A stretch of DNA of 64,000 nt from Chryseobacterium sp. Leaf180 (lineage in GTDB: Bacteria > Bacteroidota > Bacteroidia > Flavobacteriales > Weeksellaceae): positions 368,212 to 432,211 of the forward strand of contig NZ_LMPJ01000009.1 of assembly GCF_001424585.1 (NCBI RefSeq). Direction: 5' to 3'. Positions within the stretch are counted from its first letter, which is position 1; each line of letters begins with the position of its first letter. Below, piece by piece: positions 17,589 through 25,640 of this stretch. Made by a program: the position numbers and the translations under genes. The notes under the pieces were generated by a model that made no database searches, was not told the DNA's origin, and worked only from the letters and a program-made list of their open reading frames with translations.

Positions 17589-18092
17589 TTGACCAAAATT
17601 CTTCTACTTTCCGACACACATTCTTACATCGACGATCGTATTCTGGAATATGCTAAAAAGGCTGACGAGATCTGGCACTGCGGAGATTTTGGAAGTTTTG
17701 AAATCATCGAAGCACTCGAAAAAATAAAGCCTCTGAAGGGTGTGTACGGAAATATTGACAATGCTAAAATACGGTCAGAGTTTCCTGAAGTGAACCGTTT
17801 TATTTGTGAAAAAGTGGAAGTTCTGATGATTCATATCGGTGGATATCCCAACCGATATTCTGCACTGGCAAAGCAGGAGATTTCGGAAAAAACGCCAAAA
17901 CTTTTTATTTCCGGGCATTCACATATTCTGAAAGCGATGTATGACGATAAATTCAAACTTCTTCATCTGAATCCCGGCGCGTGCGGAAAACAGGGTTGGC
18001 ATAAAATGCGCACGATGATGCAGTTTGTAATTGATGGAGAAGAAATAAAAGACCTTCAGATTATCGAATTGGGATCTAAAACAAGTGTCTGA
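17589..18092 (+). CDS. YfcE/MJ0936-type metallophosphoesterase
   Basis: A 167-residue single-domain calcineurin-like phosphoesterase. Metal ligands are in LLSDTHSYID (D8, H10), WHCGDFGS, VYGNIDN (the GNHD equivalent, with Asp in place of His), and SGHSHI. YfcE-type enzymes hydrolyse phosphodiesters; the natural substrate is generally unknown. The start is TTG at 17589, since no in-frame ATG would keep the first motif. Fifty bases downstream lies a structured repeat element. Confidence 0.9.
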   Translation: MTKILLLSDTHSYIDDRILEYAKKADEIWHCGDFGSFEIIEALEKIKPLKGVYGNIDNAKIRSEFPEVNRFICEKVEVLMIHIGGYPNRYSALAKQEISEKTPKLFISGHSHILKAMYDDKFKLLHLNPGACGKQGWHKMRTMMQFVIDGEEIKDLQIIELGSKTSV

Positions 18093-18137
18093 AATTGACT
18101 GAATTTTAAAATAAGCGAACAATCTTTAAGAGGAAAA

Positions 18138-18232
18138 TAGCCCTGATTGCAGCGGTTACCCCGGAACAGACGCTGGAATAAGCGATGGCGTGAGGAGTAT
18201 AAGCGGAAAGCAGGTTCCCGGCTACTAAAAAA
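18138..18232 (+). ncRNA. Structured repeat element, copy A
   Basis: It begins TAGCCCTGATTGCAGCGG (18138-18155) and ends with TATAAGCGGAAAGCAGG (18199-18215), then GGCTACTAAAA. Nearly the same two boxes flank a hairpin at 51008-51120. The outer bases TAGCC (18138-18142) can pair with GGCTA (18220-18224), closing the element. The middle differs completely from the other copy. It ends about 10 bp before the smr ATG, so it may lie in that gene's leader. It resembles a dispersed element I associate with Flavobacteria; identity with a named RNA family (for example flavo-1) is not verified. Confidence 0.55.
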
Positions 18233-18242
18233 TAAAATAACA

Positions 18243-18737
18243 ATGAAAATCGGCGATAAAGTCTCGGTGGTGGATGAAGATCTGAGCGGAATGATCACCT
18301 CGGTAAAAGAAAATATAATCGTTTTTAAGGACGAATATGGTTTTACGCATCAATATCCGGCGCAGAAAGTGGTTCCGAAAAATGCCGATCTGTATGCCGG
18401 CGTTCCAATCGTAAAAAAGGCAGAACCCCGAAAAAATATTTCGAAAAAGCACGATAAAAGTCCGATGGTTTTGGATCTGCACTTTCAGCATCTGGTAAAA
18501 AATCCGCATGATTACGACAGTTTTGAAAGGCTCTTTATTCAGAAAGAAAGGCTGATCGAAACTCTAAATTTCTGCCGTAAAAACAACCTGAAAAAGCTGG
18601 AAATTATCCACGGAATAGGCGACGGCGTTTTGCAGCGGATGGTTTGGGACGTGCTTGAAAGCCAGACGAATCTTGATTTTTACAATAAAGACATCCTTCA
18701 CCATCAGTCGGGCGCCGTACTGGTAGATTTTCACTAA
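18243..18737 (+). CDS. Smr domain protein
   Basis: A 164-residue protein started at the ATG at 18243; a longer frame exists but would translate through the structured element. The N-terminal 60 residues resemble the small DUF2027-like beta domain (KIGDKVSVVDEDLSGMITSV). After a basic linker comes an Smr domain: VLDLHFQHLV (LDLH motif near residue 78) and LEIIHGIGDGVL (the HGxG motif near 122). Smr domains are nicking nucleases in MutS2 and also in RNA-cleaving proteins. It is followed closely by the DUF3822 gene. Confidence 0.88.
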   Translation: MKIGDKVSVVDEDLSGMITSVKENIIVFKDEYGFTHQYPAQKVVPKNADLYAGVPIVKKAEPRKNISKKHDKSPMVLDLHFQHLVKNPHDYDSFERLFIQKERLIETLNFCRKNNLKKLEIIHGIGDGVLQRMVWDVLESQTNLDFYNKDILHHQSGAVLVDFH

Positions 18738-18742
18738 ATTTG
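18735..18742 (+). promoter_or_regulatory. -7 box of the DUF3822 gene
   Basis: TAAATTTG overlaps the smr stop codon and ends 12 bp before the DUF3822 ATG. It gives that gene its own promoter inside the gene cluster. Confidence 0.55.
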
Positions 18743-18754
18743 CAGCGATCGCCT

Positions 18755-19471
18755 ATGAAAACACTTACTTTACTTTTCACAAAAGACGGACTGACCGCTC
18801 AATTTGCCAAAAACAAAAGCGTCACCGAGCAGACTCATTATTTCGGAAGCGAAGAATCTTCAGAAAATTTTGTTGCCGAAAAGCTTGATGAGATTTTGCA
18901 AAAAGATAGATTTGATGAGATTTCTGTGATCTCTGCGCTCAATCATTTTACGCTGATGCCGGAAGGTTTTGCCGATCACGACGCCGGTTTTGAACTGATT
19001 GCATACAATGCGCCGGCCAGTAAAGACAATGAAGAACTGATGCTTTCAATTAACAAAAAGTTTAAGGTTCAGTTTTATTATACTTTTCCCAAAGAGTTTT
19101 ATCAGAGAATTAAAAGTCTGGAGATTCCCGTAAGATTTAATTTTTCGGGAGAAAAATTTCTGAACCAGATCAATAACCGAAGCGGAAAGGAAATTCACAT
19201 CAACCTTTATCATCAGCAGTGCGAATTTTTTGCGCTCGAAGATAAAAAAGTGATCCTTTATAATAATCTCGATGTAAATTCGGAGGTTGATTTTCTTTAT
19301 TTCATCATGTTTACGCTCAGCAAAATCGGTTTTGGCATAAGCGAAACGCACTTTTTTGTGTATGGCGAAACAACAGAAAATGAAACTTTCATCTCCGAAC
19401 TTCAGAAGTTTGTGCAGCATTTAAAAATCGTTTTCGACAATTTGCCGAAGAAGAATTTTATCTTAAATTAG
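18755..19471 (+). CDS. DUF3822 family protein
   Basis: A 238-residue cytoplasmic protein. The ATG at 18755 is chosen because a TAAATTTG box covers the longer TTG reading. The sequence looks like DUF3822, a Bacteroidota family with an actin-like (ASKHA) look: TLLFTKDGLTAQFA, ISALNHFTLMP, and the late segment LYFIMFTLSKIGFGISETHFFVYGE (given here only in outline). It lies directly before rsmD. Function unknown. Confidence 0.75.
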   Translation: MKTLTLLFTKDGLTAQFAKNKSVTEQTHYFGSEESSENFVAEKLDEILQKDRFDEISVISALNHFTLMPEGFADHDAGFELIAYNAPASKDNEELMLSINKKFKVQFYYTFPKEFYQRIKSLEIPVRFNFSGEKFLNQINNRSGKEIHINLYHQQCEFFALEDKKVILYNNLDVNSEVDFLYFIMFTLSKIGFGISETHFFVYGETTENETFISELQKFVQHLKIVFDNLPKKNFILN

Positions 19472-19534
19472 TTTCAAAACTGCAGAAATCATTTTAAAAC
19501 TGCTGTTTTACCGTTCAAATAAATCTAAAATCTT

Positions 19535-20113
19535 ATGTACAGAATAATCGCCGGCAAATGGAAAGCCAAGAAGATTTTGGCGCCAAAACATTTCGACGTA
19601 CGGCCTACAACAGACTTTGCGAAAGAAGCGCTTTTCAGCATTCTTGAAAATAAATACGACATGATCTCGAGCTCTGTGCTCGATCTTTTTGCAGGAATCG
19701 GCTCCATCACATTCGAATTTGCCTCGCGGGGCTGCGAAGATGTGACTTCTGTGGAACTAAATCCAAAACATATCGCGTTTATTAACACCACTGCCACAGA
19801 ACTCGGAATGCAGCTGCAGATCAATACGCAGCGTGGAGATGTGTATGACTGGCTGAAGAAATTCAGAAACAAAAAATCGTACGAAATCATTTTTGCGGAC
19901 GCTCCGTTTGAGACCGACGAAAAAAAATACCAGGAACTTATCTCACTCGTTATTCATAATAAATATCTGAAACCCAACGGTGTTTTGATTATCGAGCATC
20001 AAAGCAGAATGAAACTCGATCATCCCAACTATCTGGAGACCAGAAAATACGGAAATGTTGCTTTTAGTTTTTACCGCCCGAATGATGAAGAACACACAGA
20101 TCAGGAAAATTAA
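19535..20113 (+). CDS. rsmD: 16S rRNA (guanine966-N2)-methyltransferase
   Basis: A 192-residue Rossmann methyltransferase: MYRIIAGKWKAKKI and RPTTDFAKEALFSIL at the N-terminus, VLDLFAGIGSITFEFASRG (AdoMet loop, about 48-66), and FADAPFET as motif IV near residue 124. It methylates G966 (E. coli numbering) in 16S rRNA. Motif IV reads DAPF rather than the usual DPPF or DPPY. The stop codon lies inside its own terminator hairpin. Confidence 0.93.
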   Translation: MYRIIAGKWKAKKILAPKHFDVRPTTDFAKEALFSILENKYDMISSSVLDLFAGIGSITFEFASRGCEDVTSVELNPKHIAFINTTATELGMQLQINTQRGDVYDWLKKFRNKKSYEIIFADAPFETDEKKYQELISLVIHNKYLKPNGVLIIEHQSRMKLDHPNYLETRKYGNVAFSFYRPNDEEHTDQEN

Positions 20114-20130
20114 TTTCCTGATTTTTTTTG
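20100..20130 (+). terminator. Terminator of rsmD
   Basis: ATCAGGAAA (20100-20108) pairs with TTTCCTGAT (20114-20122), followed by seven or eight T residues. The rsmD stop at 20111-20113 lies in the loop, so the last codons are part of the stem. Confidence 0.85.
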
Positions 20131-20193
20131 CAGTTTGGTTCGGTTTTTAATGGTGAAGATGTGAACACTCAACACCTTTAAAATAAATTACAA

Positions 20194-20793
20194 ATGAATT
20201 TTCTTGAAAAAATGAAAAAGCGCTATGCTGTAAAAAAGTACAACGCTGAGCAAAAAGTAAGTGATGAAAAATTAGCACAATTAAAAGAGATTTTGCGTCT
20301 CAGTCCGTCGTCGATCAACAGTCAGCCGTGGCATTTCGTGTTCGTGAAAGATGAAGAAATCAAAGCCAAACTGGCGAAAGCTTCGATGACCAATGAAGAA
20401 AAAATCAACGAGAGCACTGCATTGATTGTCTTTCAGGTCTACAAAGAAACCGCGGAATTTGAGAATCACATCAAAGAAAATCTTGCAAAAGAAGCCGTAG
20501 CCTATTATGATAAAATGGTAAAACCTCATGGTGAAGATTTTATCCGAACATGGCTCACAGCGCAGGTCTACCTCGCAATCGGCGTCGCACTTACAGCTTG
20601 TGCCGAGATGGAAATCGATGCAACGCCAATGGAAGGCATTGAACCGGAAAAGTATGATGAGATTTTAGGTGAGGAGAAATTCAGAACTTTGGCGGCGATG
20701 TGCGTCGGTGTAAAACATGAGGAAGATAAAAATCATCCTGACAGAACGCCGAAAAGCCGACTTCCGCACGAAAAAGTTTTTACCGAAATCTAA
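20194..20793 (+). CDS. NAD(P)H-dependent nitroreductase (NfsB-like)
   Basis: A 199-residue FMN-dependent nitroreductase-fold enzyme: an N-terminal R-Y-A-V-K-K-Y segment (FMN-phosphate contact), LRLSPSSINSQPWHFVFV at about 34-51, and a C-terminal RLPHEKVFTEI. Family members reduce quinones and nitroaromatics with NAD(P)H; the natural substrate cannot be read from sequence. It stands alone, with 80 bp on the rsmD side and a convergent murI 26 bp away. Confidence 0.9.
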   Translation: MNFLEKMKKRYAVKKYNAEQKVSDEKLAQLKEILRLSPSSINSQPWHFVFVKDEEIKAKLAKASMTNEEKINESTALIVFQVYKETAEFENHIKENLAKEAVAYYDKMVKPHGEDFIRTWLTAQVYLAIGVALTACAEMEIDATPMEGIEPEKYDEILGEEKFRTLAAMCVGVKHEEDKNHPDRTPKSRLPHEKVFTEI

Positions 20794-20819
20794 TAATTTA
20801 AGAATTGCTTCGGGAAAAT

Positions 20820-21650
20820 CTACAGAACTTTAAATTCTAAGTCGATGGTTTTTCCGAAGAATTTTTTTGATATTTTCTCAAAGTTTTTGGTAATATCTGA
20901 AAGGTAAAAATGATAATTCGGCTTCGGGTTGTGCTTATTCAGCAAATTATATTTATCTAAAATCGTCGAAAGATGATTGGCTACAATATTTGGTGAATCG
21001 ATTACTCTCACGCGGTTTCCGTAATACTGCTTGATTTCGTCAAGTAATAAAGGATAATGTGTGCAGCCTAAAATCAGCGTTTCAATATTTTTGAGTTTGC
21101 TGTTACTGAGATAGTTGTAAATAATTGCATGCGTGATCGGATGATTTTTAAATCCTTCTTCAATCGCGGGAACCAATAGAGGCGTCGCGAGCTCGTCCAC
21201 TCTTATAAAACGGTTATTCTTGCGGATGCTCTTCTTATACAGACCGGAATTTACCGTCGCTTTAGTCGCAATCACACCCACATTATTGTGAATTTCAAAG
21301 GCCACTTTTTCAGCAACAGGATTGATTACATCAATCACGGGAACTTTTCCGGCAACTGAATGAACGACATCCTGAAGCGCATTTGCTGTGGCTGTATTGC
21401 AGGCAATCACAATTGCTTTGCAGTTTTGAGACAGCAGAAAATTGGTAATCTTTGTAGAATATTCTATGATCGCTTCCTTCGATTTTTCGCCGTAGGGAAG
21501 ATGCTTGGTATCGCCAAAATAGATCAGATCTTCGTTAGGAAGCAGTCTTTTGATTTCTTTGGCGACGGTGAGACCACCTACTCCGCTATCAAAAATACCG
21601 ATCGGCTGACTGGGAGAGAGATGAGAATAATTCTGTTTGTGGGTCTTCAA
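20820..21650 (-). CDS. murI: Glutamate racemase
   Basis: A 276-residue enzyme interconverting L- and D-glutamate for peptidoglycan. Key motifs are GIFDSGVGGLTVAKEI (general-base region), IVIACNTATAN (first catalytic Cys, near residue 84) and LILGCTHYPLL (second catalytic Cys, near 193). The length is typical. A TATTTTTG promoter box lies 19 bp upstream of the ATG. Confidence 0.97.
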   Translation of the reverse strand: MKTHKQNYSHLSPSQPIGIFDSGVGGLTVAKEIKRLLPNEDLIYFGDTKHLPYGEKSKEAIIEYSTKITNFLLSQNCKAIVIACNTATANALQDVVHSVAGKVPVIDVINPVAEKVAFEIHNNVGVIATKATVNSGLYKKSIRKNNRFIRVDELATPLLVPAIEEGFKNHPITHAIIYNYLSNSKLKNIETLILGCTHYPLLLDEIKQYYGNRVRVIDSPNIVANHLSTILDKYNLLNKHNPKPNYHFYLSDITKNFEKISKKFFGKTIDLEFKVL

Positions 21651-21669
21651 AATATAGTTTTTGATGATG

Positions 21670-21677
21670 CAAAAATA
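21670..21677 (-). promoter_or_regulatory. -7 box of murI
   Basis: Minus-strand TATTTTTG, an exact TAnnTTTG match, 19 bp before the murI ATG. Confidence 0.55.
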
Positions 21678-21712
21678 ATTTAAATTTTAACATCAAAAAA
21701 GCATCTCAGAAA

Positions 21713-23389
21713 TTAAGGTTTAACGGTAATTTTATAGATTTTGCTGAAGTCACCTTTTTTAATGGTGAGGATGTAACTTCCTGCAATCAAATCTGAAACT
21801 GGCACTGTATTTTTCCCTTGCTTTAAAACAAGGTGTTTTTCACCAATTATTCTTCCGTCAAAAGTAATTATCTGAAGATCGGCACTTCCCGTTAGTTTAT
21901 TTTCATTCACAAAAATCTCAAGCTGATGGAATCCGACTGGATTTATAACTGATAATCCCGTTGCTTTTAATGCTTCATTTTTTACCGCTAAAACCAACGG
22001 CGAACTCAGCGCACTGAAGGCATTTACCCTTCCATAACCGTGATATTTATCAAAGCCAAAAGTATCTTCGGATGGCAAACCTTTTTGATCTTCTGCCGTA
22101 GACTGCAGAATACTTCGCACCTGTGCAGGTGTAAGTGAAGGATTTTTAGAAAAAATAAGCGATGCGATACCAGCGACAAGTGGTGTCGCCTGAGAAGTTC
22201 CTCCCCAATATGAACTGTAAGAATTGCTCGTATCGAAGCCCAAACCGTAGATGAAATTTCCCGGCGCAACGACATTAATATGATTTCCGTAATTACTGCC
22301 GGAAGTTGCACTCCAGAAAAACGGCTGCGTTCTTTTGTCGTTTGCGTCAGTCGAGCCTACAGCAATCACGTTGTCGTAGAGCGTCGAATAAGCCGCCGGA
22401 TAATTGGCAACCTCGTTATTATTATTCATCATACAGACCACCAAAAGCACCTGACTGTTTTTCAGACTTAAAATAGCATTTGACAAAACAGAAGAGGATG
22501 AAGTTCCTCCAATCGACATAGAAATAACTTTCGCGCCATTTGCAGCCGCATAATACATGCTGTTTGCCATGTTCGCATAATTCCCGGAATTGGCCGAATT
22601 TAAAACTTTCAGCGGCATTATTTTGCTGTTCCAGTTAACGCCGGTGTAGCCTTTAGAATTGTTTGCGATGCTTCCGATAATTCCTGTACAGTTGGTTCCG
22701 TGCCCGTGATCATCCGACGGATTATTGTCGTTATTTACCCAATCCCAACCTTGAAAATCGTCAATCAGACCGTTGTTATCGTTATCAATTCCGTCTGGGA
22801 TTTCTGACGCTTTGTTCCAGATCCTCGCCTGAATATCTTCATGTGTGAGGTTCAGTCCACTGTCGGCAACAGCAATAATCAGGTTTGGATTTCCGGTTTC
22901 GATATCCCATGCAAGTTCCATATCGACGTCTGCATCAAGAGTCGTTGTCATGCCTGTCTGCAGGAAATTTCCTGTGTTATACAAACCCCATTGTCTGTTG
23001 AGAAAATAAGTATCATTTGGAATGTTTAAATTTTCCTCAGCAGCTTTCACACCGGCACCGTGCGAGATAAAATTCGGCTCTACAAAATCTATATTGGATA
23101 GCAGCTGATACGTTTTCTGTAAAAGCAAAACATCAGAATCGCTTTTGAATTCCAAAAGAAACGTTTTCGTTGCATCAGAATTTCCGATGGGTAAAATCCT
23201 TTTTAATTCATGGATTCGGTTTAAAGAATCTAAGGATTTATAACCAGTTTTCAGCTGCGTGAAATTTATTTTTTCGCCTTGCGTAACCTCATTTTTTATT
23301 TTAACCAATAACTGATTTCTTTCGAATTCCTGCGCAGAAACTCCAGTTAAAATAAATATTGCTACAACAGACAGTAGATTTTTCATCAT
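21713..23389 (-). CDS. Secreted subtilisin-like S8 peptidase with type IX secretion tail
   Basis: A 558-residue protein: signal peptide (LLSVVAIFILTGVSAQ), a propeptide-like region (about 21-115), and a subtilase domain with D176 in VADSGLNLTHED, H230 in DDHGHGTNCTG, N330 and S400 in WGGTSQATPLVAG. The last 80 residues have the beta-sandwich pattern of a T9SS type A sorting domain, ending SYILTIKKGDFSKIYKITVK. It is probably exported by the type IX system and anchored or released at the surface. It is transcribed towards murI; no terminator is clear after it. Confidence 0.92.
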   Translation of the reverse strand: MMKNLLSVVAIFILTGVSAQEFERNQLLVKIKNEVTQGEKINFTQLKTGYKSLDSLNRIHELKRILPIGNSDATKTFLLEFKSDSDVLLLQKTYQLLSNIDFVEPNFISHGAGVKAAEENLNIPNDTYFLNRQWGLYNTGNFLQTGMTTTLDADVDMELAWDIETGNPNLIIAVADSGLNLTHEDIQARIWNKASEIPDGIDNDNNGLIDDFQGWDWVNNDNNPSDDHGHGTNCTGIIGSIANNSKGYTGVNWNSKIMPLKVLNSANSGNYANMANSMYYAAANGAKVISMSIGGTSSSSVLSNAILSLKNSQVLLVVCMMNNNNEVANYPAAYSTLYDNVIAVGSTDANDKRTQPFFWSATSGSNYGNHINVVAPGNFIYGLGFDTSNSYSSYWGGTSQATPLVAGIASLIFSKNPSLTPAQVRSILQSTAEDQKGLPSEDTFGFDKYHGYGRVNAFSALSSPLVLAVKNEALKATGLSVINPVGFHQLEIFVNENKLTGSADLQIITFDGRIIGEKHLVLKQGKNTVPVSDLIAGSYILTIKKGDFSKIYKITVKP

Positions 23390-23458
23390 TAAATTTTACT
23401 TAGATATTGCTGATAAATTTATACAAAAAACCGCACATCTCAATCAACCTAATTAAAT

Positions 23459-24583
23459 TTATACCATGAAAAGATCAGAAGCAATTCCGTCAGCTGAAAA
23501 CCATTTTTCTTCCGGAATTTTGAGATAATTGTTTTCAATAACCAAAGACTCTGAATAAATTTTTGACTTAATATTCATAATTAATTTCTCAAAAATATCA
23601 GCGGAGAAATCAGTTTTTAGGCGATCCATTGAAACTCCTTTTTTTGTTCTGAGACCAATCATCAGCATTTCATTGAAATGTTCTTTTTCTGTCAGAATTT
23701 CATGCTCTTCAGGAAGATTCGAAGCAGCGATCTGATCGATATATTTTTTATTATGGGCAACATTCCAGCTTCGGCGGTCGCTTCCATTGAAAGAATGTGC
23801 AGAAGGTCCGATGCCAAGATATTCTTTGCCTTCCCAATACGCAGAATTGTGTCTCGAGTGCATTCCAGGTTTTCCAAAATTGGAAATTTCGTAGTGTTCA
23901 TAACCGTTTTCACTAAGAAAATCGGTCATAAAAATAAATTCGTCATGCTGAACTTCTTCTATGGGACCGACTACTTTTCCGCTGCTGATCCAGCTTTCTA
24001 ATGCTGTTTTAGGCTCGACTGTTAAGGCATACGCTGAAATATGAGGAATCTCCAGAGCTAAAGTTTTTGCAAGATTCTGCTTCCAGATTTCCAAGTTGGA
24101 AGTTGGCGAGCCGTAGATCAGATCGATGCTGATATTACTAAAACCAAAATCCTGAGATCGTTTTATAGAATCTTCTGCTTCGGAGGCATTGTGCGCGCGG
24201 TTCATCAGTCTAAGATCTTCATTAAAAAAACTTTGCGTACCAATAGAAAGTCTGTTGACAGCCGTTTTAGACAAACCAGAAAGAAAATTTTTATCCAGAT
24301 CATCCGGATTCGCTTCCAGTGTAATTTCAATATCAGAACTGAAAGAAAAATATTTTAAAACCTCATCGATTATTGAATTCAGATCATCTGTTGAAAGAAT
24401 GGAAGGCGTGCCACCACCAAAATATAGAGATTTAATATCACGGTTTTGGAGAAAATCTTTTCTGAGGAAAATTTCTTTTTTAATTGCAGAAACCATTTCA
24501 TCTTTAAGATTATAAGATGTTGAAAAATGAAAATTGCAGTAGCTGCATTTCTGTTTGCAAAAAGGGATGTGAATGTAGATCAT
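23459..24583 (-). CDS. hemW: HemW-like radical SAM protein
   Basis: A 374-residue radical SAM enzyme. The N-terminal IHIPFCKQKCSYCNFHF has the CxxxCxxC iron-sulfur motif at residues 9-16, followed by LYFGGGTPSIL and the AdoMet-side TLEANPDDLD and RLSIGTQSF. The C-terminal GIGPSAHSF and EMLMIGLRTKKGV are typical of the HemW/HemN family. This length and an N-terminus starting directly at the motif suit HemW, a haem chaperone, better than true coproporphyrinogen dehydrogenase. Confidence 0.9.
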   Translation of the reverse strand: MIYIHIPFCKQKCSYCNFHFSTSYNLKDEMVSAIKKEIFLRKDFLQNRDIKSLYFGGGTPSILSTDDLNSIIDEVLKYFSFSSDIEITLEANPDDLDKNFLSGLSKTAVNRLSIGTQSFFNEDLRLMNRAHNASEAEDSIKRSQDFGFSNISIDLIYGSPTSNLEIWKQNLAKTLALEIPHISAYALTVEPKTALESWISSGKVVGPIEEVQHDEFIFMTDFLSENGYEHYEISNFGKPGMHSRHNSAYWEGKEYLGIGPSAHSFNGSDRRSWNVAHNKKYIDQIAASNLPEEHEILTEKEHFNEMLMIGLRTKKGVSMDRLKTDFSADIFEKLIMNIKSKIYSESLVIENNYLKIPEEKWFSADGIASDLFMV

Positions 24584-24591
24584 AAAAAAAA

Positions 24592-24615
24592 GAGCTCTGA
24601 AAAATTTCAGAGCTC
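24592..24615 (-). terminator. Terminator of the PorP/SprF gene
   Basis: GAGCTCTGA (24592-24600) pairs with TCAGAGCTC (24607-24615); on the minus strand the stem is followed by a T run of eight. It lies 23 bp after the PorP/SprF stop and insulates hemW. Confidence 0.85.
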
Positions 24616-24638
24616 AAATGTATTTAATTTAAATAAGA

Positions 24639-25589
24639 TTAGTATCTAAATCCTCGGTGATTGATAAAGTTGTCGAAGTTGTATCCAAGACCGATCATGA
24701 AGCTGTTTCCACCATACTCCTGAATGTCTGACATCCCAAGGTTGTATGTAGCACCGATCATGAATTTATTGAAACGTACCTTTACAATTGGAGAAATACT
24801 CAGCTGCTGGTTATCAAATCTGTTCTGAACACCTCTGAAACTCGCTCCGAAAGAGAACGCATTGATGTCGTTTGAGAATGTTGCCATCAAATTCAAGTCA
24901 AGAAGTCTCGTAGAATTTGTATTAAGATTAATCAAAGCAGAAGGTGTGATCGCGATATTGTCTGCAATCTTCCAGTCATATCCTAAGTTTAAGAAAAACT
25001 TAATCGGAGAAGGCTCTACGTTGTTTACAATAGACTCGTCGTTACTCAAAGCGATATCGTTTACCGAAACACCACCGAATAAACCTCTGTACGTTGCAGC
25101 CAAACCGAAGTTTGCATACACCATAAAGATATTACTCTCATTGCCCTGAAGCAAAGGATCGAAACCGTCTTCTGTATTAATTTTAGAATAATCAAAATTC
25201 ATATTGTAAAAATTAACACTGGTACCGAAAGAGAACTGATCTTTTCTGTCACCCTCACTGCTTAATGGGATAAAATAAGATCCTCCGACCGTGATACCGT
25301 TTGCAGAAATAGGTCCGTTACTGTCTCTGAAGGCAGAAATACCTGCTCCTACTCTGTCAAAAATATTAGCATTAATCCCCACAGACTGTACATTTGGAGA
25401 TTCGCTGAATTTTGAAAATTGTTGTTGATAATTTAGGTTAAGTTGTACGTAGTCTGTTTTACCGTATTGAGCAGGGTTGAACAGGAACTCACCATCCAGA
25501 AGATATTGCTGATAATATGGTAATGATTCTTGTGCTTTGTATGCATTCGACAAAAGAGCTAAACATACGATAGCATATAGTTTTCTCAT
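24639..25589 (-). CDS. PorP/SprF family type IX secretion membrane protein
   Basis: A 316-residue outer-membrane protein. The ATG at 25589 gives a clean signal peptide (RKLYAIVCLALLSNAYKAQ); a longer TTG reading lacks support. After it come ESLPYYQQYLLDGEFLFNPA, GGSYFIPLS and repeated amphipathic strands with GASFRG and SFMIGLGYNFD near the end, all typical of PorP/SprF. Family members assist gliding or secretion adhesins with the T9SS. There is no partner adhesin next to it. A TATATTTG box is 23 bp upstream. Confidence 0.9.
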   Translation of the reverse strand: MRKLYAIVCLALLSNAYKAQESLPYYQQYLLDGEFLFNPAQYGKTDYVQLNLNYQQQFSKFSESPNVQSVGINANIFDRVGAGISAFRDSNGPISANGITVGGSYFIPLSSEGDRKDQFSFGTSVNFYNMNFDYSKINTEDGFDPLLQGNESNIFMVYANFGLAATYRGLFGGVSVNDIALSNDESIVNNVEPSPIKFFLNLGYDWKIADNIAITPSALINLNTNSTRLLDLNLMATFSNDINAFSFGASFRGVQNRFDNQQLSISPIVKVRFNKFMIGATYNLGMSDIQEYGGNSFMIGLGYNFDNFINHRGFRY

Positions 25590-25612
25590 AACAAATCTTG
25601 ATTTCAATTCAA

Positions 25613-25620
25613 CAAATATA
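25613..25620 (-). promoter_or_regulatory. -7 box of the PorP/SprF gene
   Basis: Minus-strand TATATTTG, 23 bp before the ATG at 25589. Its position supports that start over the TTG at 25607. Confidence 0.6.
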
Positions 25621-25640
25621 AAAAAATTCTCAATATATAT

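Noticed and set aside
18147-18242. N-terminal extension of the Smr protein
   Set aside because: It would translate through the structured element from a TTG; the ATG at 18243 starts the conserved domain.
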